Shown piece after piece: positions 11,976-25,982 of a DNA stretch of 64,000 bases; position 1 is the stretch's first letter; every line of letters starts with the position of its first letter. The stretch lies in assembly GCA_024734555.1 (NCBI GenBank), contig JANPWX010000074.1, positions 1,035,593-1,099,592 on the forward strand, in the 5' to 3' direction. The notes under the pieces are model-generated. The model did no database searches. It saw nothing but the letters and a program-made list of their open reading frames with translations, and was not told the DNA's origin. The DNA is from Trochalopteron elliotii. Taxonomy: Eukaryota; Chordata; Aves; Passeriformes; Leiothrichidae. The translations under genes were made by a program, and so were the position numbers.

Positions 11976-14900
11976 ACTGGACTTTCTAACGCACACAACA
12001 GTTTGGGTGGCAAAAGGATGTCGGATATTACTTGTTTTTTTTTCCCTGGTGTGCTGGAAAAGGGTTTAATTAGGCACAATGGACTTCAAGTGTGCAGCTA
12101 TTTACGGGGCTGAAGGCCCAACAGGGTTCCCGTGTCTTGCAGGCACAGCTGGTTGTGTTTTGGAGGCAGAGGCTCAGCCTGAAGTGTGAAAGCCCCCTAC
12201 TGCCACAGCCCCGGGCACAGCACAGCTGCTGCACCCAACCGCAGCCTGCTCCCACCTTCCAAGGACAAGCAGAAACACACAGGGGAGAGACATGCAGCCT
12301 CGGAAATGTTGGTGGCATGGGATCAGAGGGAATGTGAGAGGGAGACTGTGAAAGGAGAAGGGGAAACAGCAGAAACTTCCAGGACAGTGTGAGAAAATAC
12401 ATTCAGGGAAGAAGAGGTGGGACATGCTGCACCTCGTACACCTAAGTTTTGATCCAGCAAAGAACATAAGCATGGTTTAGATGTCCTTTTAAATTCAAGG
12501 AGCTGGAATACAAAGATGCCTGAGCTTAACAGTCTTAACACTTTTCCACTCTTATGTCTGTCTCTTTTGCTGCCCTGTGCTGGAGGCATTAGCAGAATTA
12601 TAGTCCAGTTCTCCTGAGTGCCATGCCCAGGTAAATGGAAGCTTAACAGGACAGGAGGCCAGCCCCTTTCATTACACAAGAACAAGATGGACCATAAAGC
12701 AAGATCCCAGGGTGAGACTGCCAGCAGTGCAGTCCTTTTTGTTAGGAGCAACCCAATCAGCCCTGGGGCACAGGCATACCAATGTTATTTTCATAGCCTC
12801 ATTTTCATTGCCCCACCACTTCTTTGTGAAGCTGACACTCTCTTTTAATTTCCAACCTCCATTTATGCACCACCACTTTATACTGACTCCCTGCTTTCTG
12901 TGTGAGAATTTTCTTTCCACCTTAGCAAAGTTCAGGCTTTTCCTGAGTGGATAACATGTACGTCGTGTTATCTGCAAGTCTATTAGCACTTCACTTACAG
13001 ATTAATAACAACTTCTGTTGGTTTATACAGGGCTTTATATCCAGTGTACTCCCTAATACCTTGTAATTGTTAATATAAATTTCTTTTACAGAGGTATAGA
13101 CAATGATCTTGTCTTAAACCACTAAAAAAGGTGTGATGTTTAAGAATTATTAACTAGGCTAATAGATCTTTCAGTTAAATAACTAAACTTTAGCCTTAAA
13201 AAACATTTAAATAACATAGCCTTGACAAAATATTTAAATAATGTGGAATTAAGACTTTTATAATTAGATGTATTAGAGAAAACACACTTCAATAACATTT
13301 TAGAAAACACCAAATATTAGAATGTTTAGTCTGACAGTGAAGCTTATCAATTTAAGAACTCATGAAATATTGGCATTCAATTACTTGACAATTAATCACA
13401 TCCTGGCTCATGTATTGAACATGAAATTCATGCTGGACCCCTCTATTGAAAACAAAATACTTTTCATGTGGTTTAAGGCATTTGTACATTTACCAGTTAA
13501 ACTGCCAGGTAAAAAAAAAAAAATTAACAATGAGCAGAAGTATACTCTAAGAATAAGCTATCAAGTGTCCAAATAGTCAAAAAAATCATAATCTGACTCT
13601 TTCTAAAACAGTTTAAGAAAAGTCACAGCAGCTGTTAGGTTCTGATTTCCTTTCAAAATTAGATTATTAATTTAGATACAACTAGAAGGTAAATTTGGCT
13701 ATACCAGTTTAAGTATCAGTCTTCATAAAATGTTATTGTTCGCTATTTTGCAACAATTCCCTAATTACAAAGAAATTCTAAGTTGCTGGAAGGCTGTGCC
13801 ATCAGACAGCTGGCTCAGCCCATCAAAACTAGGATTTTCTTTTTAAAGTGAATATTGCCATTCATGGCCGTGGGCTGCATGCAGCTCTAACCCAGCTGTT
13901 CAGGATAACAAGGGAGCAGACAAAGGCATGTTTCACCCTTTCAAACCTTGCTGCACTGCATCTGCTTAGCTTTTGCTCTGGGAAATGATGGGGGGACATG
14001 AGCTTTTGCCTGGGGCACACTCCTGGGAGCTGGGTGAGGGGACACCCTAAGCAGGAGCAGACACCTCCGAGGGCTTCCCTCCTTGCCAGGGCTGCTGGTC
14101 CCTGAACACTCACCTTAACCCATTCTAAGCAGAGAGCAAATTTCTGCCTAGTGGTTTAGAAAGGGGAAAACCAAAATCAGGCCCCTTCTTCATCAGTTTG
14201 AATCTTTTGGTCACATCTGAGTGAGTGATGATACAGAAGTGTGCTGTGATACCTCTCTGTGCATGGGATGTGCTCATGGGAGGTACGCACAAACCCCTAA
14301 AAATACAAGACTATAAATGTACTGCAGAGTCAACAGTAAGTGAAATGTTTTCAGAAAATCCTAAAGATTGGAAAAAAAGCAGACCAGCCCTCTGGGAACT
14401 CTGCTTTCCTAAGTCATAAAACTCTCAGTTTTCCTCGTCTGGAAAAGCTGTCCACAATGCTCAGAACAATATGCTTTTATTTTTAGCCTTTTACACCAAA
14501 TAACCATGAGGAAAAAAAATACCCAGTGTCAAACATTGTGAATGGCAAAAGTACCATCTTGTATTTAAGACAGATATGTTTTTAAAAGCTGGAGTTTGAG
14601 ATGTGAAACTGATATTGTTCAACAAAGTTTTCAAGTAAATTTAATATTTCAGGAACACGTTTATGTCCTTAACTAAAACATATTTTCAAACTGCTTTAGT
14701 TTTTTATGCTATGTGTAAAAAATATTTCATATTCTTCACTTTGAAATTCACAAAAATTTAGAATCTTTAAAAAGTCCTGAAAAATGGACATGCCAAATGT
14801 GGTGTTAATAAACCAAAAACATTTATTTTATTGAATAAAATGGCTTGAAATCAAGCCAAACTTCCAAAATGGAAAGGAGGATACATTTTTTTCTTCTTTT

Positions 14901-17900
14901 TCTGAAGGCATCCAACAGTGCAGGAATGCTTTGTTGAAAATCTAAAGATGGACAAATAATCAAAAACTTGGTGAAGCATGGAGCAGCAGACTGTATTAAT
15001 TAAACCACAATTAACTTTGCGGCACTATTTGGTTTTGCATGGTCGCACAGTATATTCATGCATATTGTATCTAATCCTGCTATCACCAGATAGACAAAAC
15101 TCCAGACACCAGGAATTTGGTTTGGCTAAGTCAAGCACAGTGACTTATTTCAGATGCTGATATCGATTTCTCAAAAAGAAGCATTGTTACTTTTCCCTGT
15201 ATATTCTACAGCCCAGCTCTGCTGAGGCTCAGTTGCGTGGGCGCATTCAAGGCAAACCTTCAGACAACACCCAGATATTGCAGAAATTTATAAAGATGTT
15301 AATAAGGCTTTGCCTGGGTGTGTTGCTGTATCTGCAGCTGAACTGGGTCAGAGACTGAAGTCCCTGGGCACCCTCCCAGCTGCTCACTGTTGCTTTTTCT
15401 TTTTTTCACTGCCAGAGGTCACCCTCTTTTGAGATCTGCCTCTGCCACTGCATGCTTAGGTTGATACTGTGAAATGACATAATTGTCACTGTCATGACTG
15501 CTTTATCACTGTTACCTCTCAATAGGTACTCACATTAGAGACAGTGAAGAACAGAGTGAACTTGGTCAGTGGGCTTGCTAATACCTGCACCCACCAGTGT
15601 GGCTCAGGCTGCTGCAGGAGTTCAGAGTTTACAGCAGCAGAAAGTCATTGGAGGCACTTCTCACCTCGAGGGGCTGGCAAACCCCTCTGGGTACATGAGC
15701 CCCTCTTTGCAACCCTCCTGAGACATGGAAACCTCTACTCCAGTTCCCTGGACTAGTCTGTATTCTCAGCCTCTGCTGTGCCATAAATGCAGACTCTCTC
15801 AGATACCAATCAAAGGCAACCTTTTAATTTGGCACAGCACAGGATAGGTGTTAAGGAACAGACACAGATAGCGTTGCACTGCATTAACACCTGTGGCAGG
15901 GTTTCCCAGAAATCTAACAAACTGTAAAGGGAAGAGGTGATAAGAGGCAGGGTCGTTTTGGCAGCCTGCCACCACAAACTGGTGTATGCTGAATGTATGT
16001 CACAGGCAGATCCTGTGCAAAGGTCACAGCAAGCTAAACATTACAAATCCTAAAAGGTCCTTGCACAATTAACATTTTAAAAATAATGTATATTATATAA
16101 ACTGCTGTGATTAAAAGAGGCCAGGAACAGGGAATGGTAGCCTGCAGCCAGGATTGTGCTAATTAAAGTATACAATAGAAATATTAATCAAGTGAACTTA
16201 AGGGTGGGAAGCAGGCAGGAGGAAGGGGGAAGACATGACATAATTCCCTTAGTACCATGTGATATTCCAGTGCCCTGAAAAATGGGACAGGCAGACAGAA
16301 AGAGCAGTTCTGCCCTCCTGGCTGAGAAAAACTGTCTCTACCAAGGCAGGGCTTCTGCCTGGGCTCAAAACCCACATACAATGTCCCTGAGTGCCCACCA
16401 GTGCACATCACAGCTGGGGTACTGCAGCCTGCAGTATCATGAGCCCATGAAGGCCTTGAGGAGGATGCTTTTTAATGTAGCCTTAACAGGGAGTTTTGTT
16501 TTACTTTTTCCTACTTTGGTATTACAGACTGATCATTTGAAGTAAGCCCTGTCTTTAAGGGAAAATCTCACTGTGAGTAACCTCACACACTAAAGCTCTC
16601 TGTTCCTGGGAGCATGGTTCAAAGCTTTTCCTGCAACCAGCATTCCTATCTATATTTTTCAGGATACCCTAATGATAATATAGTCATCCTCCTCTTGGTC
16701 ACAAGGCTGTTTGTGAGATGGTATCTCTGGATCTGAGGTGGGGGAGCATCTGCCAGCAGACTGCTTTAGCCAGGAAAATCCTCTGGCACAGAGGGTGATC
16801 CAGGAGCCTGCCAAGTACAGAGCACTATGAAGGAGTTTACAGTGAAGCAATGAAGCCTGTGCATGCTTCTGCCTTCATTTGCTTGCTGCTATGGAGGATC
16901 ATCCTTATGTTACAGCCCAGCTCCTGGCTTGTTTTGTTTAGCTCTACCAGCTCAACTCAACTTCCTTTTCTGTCCTCAGCTGATCTTGCTGGTAAACTGG
17001 GCACTTCTATTGAAAAATCCTTTTTGTCACTATCCCCTCTTCCTCAGCACCCCCCTTGTGTGTGGCTGCGAAATGCCTTAATTAAGGAATTTTAAGAATT
17101 AAGAATTAAGATTCTTTTTGTCCCGTGATCGTGACCTGGCATCTTTATCAGCCTCTGATGTTCAGGTTGCTGGCCATGCAGCACACAGCACCTTGGGGCT
17201 GGATTTCCCTGGCAGGAGCCTGGGGAGCTGCCAACAGTAGTAATGAGGAAGAAGGATGGAGAATCTCAGCCAGATTCTGTCACATGAATACACGATCTTA
17301 CAGTAATTAGGAACCTCACAGCAGCTTGGATATACATGCACTTTACACTCTGCCCACTACTTACTTGCATACTGTACTTTTCTTAGCATTTTTTTCCACT
17401 GATCATTGGAACAATTGAAAGTATTTTGGAGCAGCTCTCAATACCAGCAATAGGATAACTAGGGTAGTCCTGTTCCACTTTAATTAGTAGTTTGCAGCAA
17501 GGATAGTATTCAAATATCAGGTCTTACTATTGTAATTACACAAACTTTCTTGCACGCAAGCACCCAGTCAAAGGAATGCATATGCCCATACCAAAAGTTC
17601 TTTCAATACCTTTGCTGGCATCTGTTATACATTGCCTGAACAAAGAAAGAGAATGGATCTTTTCAGCCATCTAGCCATTCATACCTAAGGTCTTTGTTTC
17701 TGGGGCACAGGAATGAAGCTAGTCCCCAGGAAAGAAAAAAAAAAGGTTAAAAAGACCTCAATGTAATCTTGTTTCCCTTCATGATTAACCGAAGTTGGGA
17801 AAAAAGGGATCTCTTTCATGAGCCTTAGGTCGCTGGAAACATATTGGAGTCATGCTGCTCTGTCAGCTGAACAGGAGCTCCCAGTGTGACACGCTGCTAA

Positions 17901-18609
17901 AAGAGACAATGCTGCTCTTGGATACATGAGCAGATACCCAGGGGTGTATCCAGTAGAACAGCTATCGGATGTCTACACGCAGTCCTGAGCAAATACTGCT
18001 GGAATACTGTCCTGGCCTAGTGCCTGCAGTTCAAAAGGGAAGCTGATAAATTATAGTAACTCCAGAGAAAAGCCACGAGAGTGTTTAACATGGACATGAC
18101 CAATCTTTCTTGTCCTATAAGCTCTGTACCAAAATCATTGTTTGAACAAAAGCCAGCAAAGGGGAATCCAGGAATAATCAGAAGAAGACAAAATTGGTGC
18201 CCTAGGAATCCCATGGCTTACTGCATGGAAGATGAAACAAGGCCATGATAGAAGATGGGTTGGTCACTCACCTTTTCCATAACCATGTTACAATCGTGGC
18301 ATGAGTTGCACGTTAACACTTCCATTTCATGTAGCTGGAGCACTGCTAATCAGTTACCTGGAAAATAAACGTCATCTATGAGAAAGCCCATTAATTACGA
18401 CTATTTAGCTCATCAAAAGGAGGTTAAGGACTGAGTTCAGAGTCTGATACATAAATAAGACTTTGCTAACAACTGTTCCAACTCAGTAGAGAAGGAGTCT
18501 GAGGGTTGAATAAGAATAGTGTCTTCATTTCTTAAGGTGAAAAAACTATTTTTAAATGTAATACAGCATTTAAAATTTTGAAAAAGAAAGTTCAAAGGGG
18601 CCATGACCT
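11976..18609. other. Intergenic stretch, no gene recognised
   Basis: The sequence is mixed, with G+C-richer patches at about 12,090-12,420 and 13,860-14,110, where open frames of 80 to 142 codons overlap on both strands without any domain signature. A perfect 12-bp palindrome, ccttaattaagg (17076-17087), adjoins a short AATTAAG tandem. No RNA gene or TE recognised. Confidence 0.6.
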
Positions 18610-18715
18610 CATTTTCATTTTCTTTCTTAAAGCCATTATCCTCTTCACAACCCTGTGAGCAAGTATTGCTTATTCACATGGTAAATGGCTGTAGCTGTAT
18701 AACTAAGAGAAATCT
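18610..18715 (-). repeat. Possible MIR relic, antisense
   Basis: The segment containing cctcttcacaaccctgtgag followed by a degraded 'taccattttacaga'-like part and a later ctgtataactaagaga resembles the reverse strand of a MIR SINE. It is heavily diverged, so the family call and limits are tentative. Confidence 0.3.
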
Positions 18716-21700
18716 CATTTAAAATATTATTTTCTTAATCCTACATTGAAAAGAACAAATAAAAATGTTCATGTCCATTTCTAACTTTCTACTTTGGAAA
18801 TATCTATTCATGATATAGAAATTAATTAAACTGGAATAAAACCCCCATACCCTAAGCAGTCCAGCTACTCTGGCAACTTGTCTCTTTTCTGATGGCAGCA
18901 CACAGCTGCTGACAGTACAAACCAACCAGCAAATTGTGCAGAGCCTTCAGACTTACTACAGAAAAAACCCCAACCATTCAGAAGCTTTTGGCCAGGATGA
19001 CTGACCCCTGCTAGCAGTTTTAAAACGTCACAGTGGATTAAGGCACAGAGTGGTTTTTTTGCAGTTCAGAGGTAAACAGAACAGCTACTAGGAGATGAAC
19101 AAAAGCAAGGGCTTCTGGGAAGCTAACACTTGCAATTACAATCTCTTAAATAACATGAAATGTATTTTTATGAAAGAGCATAATCCCTCTTCCTTGGCTT
19201 CCCTGAGAAGAGGCTAATAGGAATCACATGACAATGATAAGTGCTTCAGCAGCCATTATTGTGGCTAGTGGGGTTTTAAAACAACAACAGAATTATTGTA
19301 TGTTAAGTGTCTATTAAATCCTCTTTGTCACCATTGGTAGAATTGATCGAGTGCTCTTCAGCGAATAAACACATTGGTGAATGACTCTTTTTCTTGGTCA
19401 GCTGTTGTGTTGACAGGACTCTTTTATCCTTTGACTGGCGGATGGTATGTGTGGCTGCTGGGAGGCAGCAGACAGAAAGTCAAGTCCAGGGCTTAGGGAA
19501 CAGGCTAAGAAATGCCAGTGGAAGCTTGTGCAATGTGGGAGAATCAGCCAAATTCAGAAGGGAAGGAGAAGCCCTATCTAGTGTCTCTTGAGACTGATTT
19601 GGGATAGACATTGGGATTATCTTCCTGATGACACAGATGACAGTAGCTTTTGAAGATGCCATGGTGATTTCAAACGTTTGATTTCCCCAGCAGTTTCAGA
19701 ATCTTAACCTCCAGAAAATCAGATGCTGCTGAAATACCTTGCCATAGAGGACACCACCAACACAACAGCAAGGGGAAATGCCACTTTTTCACATGCAAAC
19801 CTATTAGAGGAAAGGGAAAAGTGATTAGAAGAGTCTTCTTCTAAATTTAAATGTTGTATATCATAACTGTCTTGTAAGTCCAAATATTTGGGTATTTTTA
19901 GCACCACTCTACCAAATTCAGAGGAGGCACGGAAACCAGGAAATCAATCTATGCTTGCTTTCTCTACATCAGCACGCCACATCCAGTATGCCTGTGGTTT
20001 CCAGTGATCAGAGAAAGAGCAGCCTGTGAAATTAAGCAGGTATTTTTTCCTCAGCAGTAACGTTTTGTTTCCCATTTCTCCCTAAGGCACTGTCCTGCCT
20101 CTGGCAGTGTACTCAGCCCCATCCCTACTCTCACACTCTCACACACCAGCTGGGCAGGGATAGTTGGTGCAATGAATTTTGCAGCTACTCTCTGTGTGCA
20201 CCCGTCAGTGTCACTGACCACATTCCTGGGACCTGACACATACTGGAACACCTCTCCTACGCATCCTTCTCCTCCAGTTTTGGCTCATTCCAGTGGTTTT
20301 CTTAGAAAAACAATCAAACTAATGGTCGTATGACTTTAAAATGTAAAGCAGACATTTTGGCCCCTCAGCAAAACATCTTTAGAGTGAAATACTGTAGAGA
20401 CGTACAGAAGATATTTTGACCACCAGAGGGGGCCTGTAATGTCCCAAATTTAAAGTAAAACCAGAAAAGCATGTTTTAGGAGAGAAAGAAAACAGCAAGT
20501 ATATATTTGTACCAGGGTAGCACCTACAGGCATGGAGTAATGATCCATTCATTCCTTGAGATGAAAGGAAAACAAGTTTGTGTGGGGTAAGCAGGGAGTG
20601 CTATCTGGTATCCACTCCATCAGCTGTGCTCAGAAGGTATCCTACAGAGGAAATTATTGAGGAATAATACGGGGTTTTCTGTGAATCTATATGTGAAATA
20701 CAATGAGATTATTTTGGCTGCTGCTTTTAACTGCTACCTCCCCCATGTGCATTTCAGTAAAAATAATGCTGTAGATGAAAGTCAAGTTTTCAAGGCTCTT
20801 ATCATATGTCACGGTATTACTATCTCTGTCTTAACTTCAAATGGGACATTTTTAAAGCATCAATATTTTATGAATATTTTGCATAGATCTAAGACAGAGT
20901 TACGTATCCCTTTGTACGTAAAGTACAAAGAACAGACTTCAGAAATGCAGTTTCCAGTTAATACTTCTAATTATAGTGAGAAATCCTGGCACAAAATTTA
21001 ACATGTAAGATTGGAAAAACCTAAAAAAAGGCTTTTTCACCCTAAGAAAATGAACTGATCTACAACTGAGAGATACCATTTTCCAGTACCTACTTAGTTA
21101 TTGAACTGTCTGTCTCAAAATACTTGTTTTCCCTTTGTCTGCACTTTGTTTTTTTATCTGTGTAGAATGAATGCAAAGCATGTGTAATGCCATACCCCAC
21201 ACTTGCAGTCTAAAACAACTTTCAAAATGCATTCATATATCATCATACTAATAACTAGGCAGCAGAAATTCTAATCCAGCATTTAATGCAAAAAAATCCT
21301 GTTTATGTTCTGTGACTTTTACAGCAGACCATCTATACAAAACCATGGCATTAACACTACCACAAAAAATTTAAAAAGATGGGAAAGTTTCTGCTGTTTG
21401 AATAGCAATTGACAATCTTGCATGTTCTTGCTTGGAAACATTGTTCAAAGGAAACAAATCTTCCAGCTGAAAGCCTCATTCCTAGAATCATCCAATAACA
21501 CATAAATAGGACCACTTAGACACAGCATTTGTCCCACACTCTAACTTATTCATCTACTTGTAGCAGATACAAGAGCTTGTGGGTGGCCTGACATGGTCCT
21601 CATTCAATTTTATTTAATTACTCACTTGATTTCACTTGAAAGAGCTATTAAAATGGCATCTTAATTGCTCCGTGTTATCCAGAATCTTTTTCAAAGCCCA

Positions 21701-24700
21701 TAAACTGTCAGGGATTAAAAATGATGTCACTTTTCTGAATTCCCTATTCAGAGGGGAAAAGGAAAAAAAAAATCTCCATATAAGCCAAAATAAATACATA
21801 AAAATACACAGCCCTTGAGGAGGGGGCCTACTCTTTCCCTCCCCCTATGCTGCACTTCTGCTGTGAGCAGGATTTGGGGAAAGCTGATGAAGCACTACAG
21901 CCATAAAAATTTAGGCAGGAGGGGAAAGTCACATTTGGGATTGCCAGATCCTGGATGACGGGGTTTCACAGCCACAGTCCACTTCACCCCCCAAACACGG
22001 AACACTGCCATCCCGGGGTAGATGAAAGGTCCATCCAGCCCAATATCCTGCCTGACAGCAGACAAAGGCAGATGCTTAGGAGAAGAATATAAGAAGAGGG
22101 TGCACACAGAGTCACTCCTTCTCCACATGCCCCCCTCTCTTAATATCCTCTGTGTTTCCGACAATCAGGAGTTTAGGGATTTCCTGAGCCAGATGTTGCA
22201 TCTGGACCACTGTTTTTAATAATCAAATAGAGACCCTCTTCTACAGGGGCTTGGCTGTAACTGCAGCCAGCCTAACACAGTAGCAGCCACAGTGAGTGAC
22301 TATACTGCTTCCCTGAACCTACAGAACACTTCTTCCGGTTTCTGACCTTCATATAAAAAAATGCTATAAATTCAGGATTAGCCTTAAGAATTCATAGCCA
22401 TTGGACTTTATAATGATAGATTATGCCATCAGTAGTCTTATTAAGAAACCAATTAATTGAGTGGAAAGCCCTGTTTTTACATGCACAAACACACAACCTA
22501 CATCTGCAAGCAGGTGTTAACTGCAAGGCATATGGAACCTACCCCTTAAATATCTTAGATATCTTATGTATCTTACAAATATCCAGGCTGGATATTTGAT
22601 TCAAGTGTACTTCAATTATCTGGGAACTGGAAGACTAGAAAAAAATAAAATAGACAAATACTGGTATAGAAGCATGGGGCACTAGTGCATTGGGCCATTC
22701 CCTTGATGCGTTGCAGATTCCTTGTATAGAAGACATCCCATAATGGCGATGAGGACCAGCTCTCATGGATCTAGAAAATAGATTAATTTTTACCTTTGGA
22801 GAAGGGAGGAAGGCAACAGAGAATACCACCTTCTTTTTTGTGCTTGATGTCCATGTATAGCTTTGCATTTTCTTTGTTTCATTAACCAATTTGAAAGAAA
22901 AAGTGTCTTTTATTTCTGCTTTAAATAAAATCATCTCCCTTTCTTCTCCTGACCAAATGGAACACACTTTAAAAAAAAAAAAACTTATTTTTATGGAGTT
23001 CATTCAAGAATAACTGAACTCTGGAACCTGGCATGCAAATAGTTCTAATCTTAGTGTACACACATGTTCAAGCTTGAAAACAAACTGAGTAAGATAAAAA
23101 TAAAGGTGTTGGCAATTCTGAATATGGCTGCTTGGCATCTGTTAAGACCTTTAGAATGTCCTGATTTAACTCCCCATATTTTGTGGCTTGACACAGATAC
23201 ACCTGCCTGATGCTCAGATGGGTCTGCAGAGGCAGTGGACAATAAGGGACAGTGATGCCTCACAGTTATCATAGCAGAACCTTGAGGATGGTGAGCGAAA
23301 AGAAAGAAGAAATTGCCTAGGCACAGACACACTGGAGAGTACTTTCTTCCAAGAACTGCAGCTTCCAAATACTTCTGTTGCATTTTGCTACTTTAAGCTC
23401 TGCAGTTGACTCTTTGGACTTGACTCTAAGCAGTTCCAGTCACTCACTGTATCAAAATATACATCAAACTGGTCACACCACATTCCATTCCAGTGAAACA
23501 AGAGCATCACTGACTAATTTTATGATAATTCAGCTCCTGATTCATCAGTGTTTAGTTACATGTTCACCTTCAAGGAAGAAGGATCTCATACCTAAGTGGC
23601 TTACTTAGTTGGAGTTCAGTTTGGAGTTTACCTGCTCCAAAACCCAAAAAGCCATATACCCTAATTCTCTTCAACTGGAGTTTCCAGTATTTTGAAGCTG
23701 CCTAAAAGGGAGACTCAAAATTGAGACATTCCCCCAACATCAGGGTCAGACATTCCATTAGGTAGGGATGTGCAGGTCTTCTCTATTTCTCCCTTCCTTT
23801 CTCAGCAGCTTTGGAGAAGTCAAGTATCTTCAGGAAGCTGGGATCCTCTTAAAACACTTGCTGTCTCATGGCGGATTGTAGGCAGTGGAAATAATGCTCA
23901 CTATCTTTCAATCTCCACCCCTTCTTGTTTTGCCCTTCTGCCCAAACTTTTCTGCACTCCCCCCCACAACCACCAGTTCTGGCATCCCTGTGCAGCAACA
24001 GAGTCTGTCTGTAGGGCTGGAAAGGGAAGACAATACAGATGGAGAAACCAAAATCATCCTCTTCCATGGACCCCCTTCAATTAACAATACAAGAAACATT
24101 TTGCCCATCACTTTTAGCAAGTTTATTACTTTTAAATGCTATTAACTGATCTCCACATTGTCAGTAATTTTTTTTAAAATCATGAGAAAGTTCTGCTATA
24201 TAAAGAGAAATTGTCACCCACTTTACACACTGATATGGTGAGTTAGGATTGCCAGAAATCCCCACCTGCACCACCCAGCCAGTGACTCCTGTTGGAGTCA
24301 CTGTGTTACCTCACATGCATGGCACTCAGGAAGTGTCCAGCCTGAGCCCTGCTATACTCATGCTGGGCTTAAAGTTAAACATTAATTCACTGAAAAGAAG
24401 GGAATGGGCAGTTCTGGGAACCAGGGAGGCACACATATGTAAGTAAAATAGGTACTGACAATCTTCAGAGGTCCTGAGATGCAATGGATCATCCACTTGG
24501 AAAGTATTTTCTACCATATGAGAAAGTGCACTTAATTGATTATCTGAATTTTCTGAGCATGAAGCATGGACATCTTCTCTCAAAAAGAAACAAATACTGA
24601 AAAATTTCAAAGTATGTTTTAACTCTAAGTTGGATTTATCATAAAGAAACATGTCTGGTTTATAAATTAGTATTGGTCTTTTCCTTAGGCATGAGTTAAA

Positions 24701-25959
24701 AACAGAAAAAATGGATCAGTTTCCTCTGTGCTTAGGTATGTGTACACATGGACACACCCACATACAAGAACAGAAGCCATAACACATTTTATCATTTAAA
24801 AATCATCCTCCTCTGGGAATATAACGCCAAAAGTGGCTTTTCTCATGTCATTAATTAGAACTCAAGTGTTTCCAGTTTTGACATAGCTCTCCAGAAGTGA
24901 GTGTTTCCACCTGTGACTTACCTGATTTACGTTCCATGTCACTTGAAATTCAAGGACTCACTCATCTTTACATCACCTACTGGCATGGGCTGGCTGCAGA
25001 CTTGTACTCACGCAGTCCTGAAAGCCTGCACCACTCCCACCAGTCTCAAGAAGTGTTTTCCAAAATGCAGCAATGACAATTCATTTCAAACAAGACAGTC
25101 CAGCAGTTGGAGTTACACTGTAACCAGAACTGTCAGTGGAAGCAGCATATATTCCAACTAAGAAATTGCTGATCACTTCAGGCCTATACAAAATAAGAGG
25201 GAAAAAAACAACCCCAGCTAACTAAAAACTTGCCTTGCAATATTAAGCTAAAGATTTTTTTTAAAACTGGATTTTTTTCCCGTTTGTTGCTTGTCAGATG
25301 TTAACAGGATTGCAGCACATTTGCACAGCTCATGGAGATTTTTGACTGCAAGGTTTACAAGAGACATATAAAATGCATCTCCTAGCCTCTGGTACAATTT
25401 ATTATTTTTAACTAGCCCAAGTGAAAGTACTAAAATTCCCTGCTCAGCAGTTGAGGAATGAGTATCTGACAAGGAATGCAGCACAATTGCCCCCAAATAA
25501 CTTTGTCCTGACCCACCAAACACAGGGATAAAACAAATGAGATGGTTCTTGCCCCTCCTCCTTTTCTGAGAAGTCAGCATTCTCCACTGAAAATAAACCA
25601 GTGTCACTAAGTGACAATTCTGGAATTCTCCTTGGGAGTTAAGTCCCAGCTGAGACACTAAATCACTTCATGAGAATGTGTCCTATTGCAAAATATTTGT
25701 ATCAGGGTCCAATTGCACTATCCTTGGGTGCATTCCTTTTTTAATAAAGTTGACATTTTATTCCACTTAGGCACATAATAAAATTGCCACCAAATAATAC
25801 TTCATGTGGTAGTTCTGTAATAATCAAAGAGAGACACTCCAGGCACTTTATTCTAAATGTTAGTCTTAATCCTCCAGGCAAATACTAATGGATAGTAGCA
25901 ATTTGGGTAGTCACTGGAGCATAAAAAATGAACTTTTAAAAATACCTAATGCTTAAAAG
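18716..25959. other. Intergenic stretch, no gene recognised
   Basis: AT-rich sequence with scattered open frames up to 136 codons (25248-25658, minus) and 122 codons (22635-23003, minus). None has splice framing or motifs. An A12 run lies near 22971. No recognisable repeat family. Confidence 0.6.
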
Positions 25960-25982
25960 CAAACAAACAAACAAACAAACAC
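25960..25982. repeat. (CAAA)n short simple repeat
   Basis: Five CAAA units with a short degenerate end. Too short to be a reliable TE tail and no retroposon body is seen beside it. Confidence 0.9.
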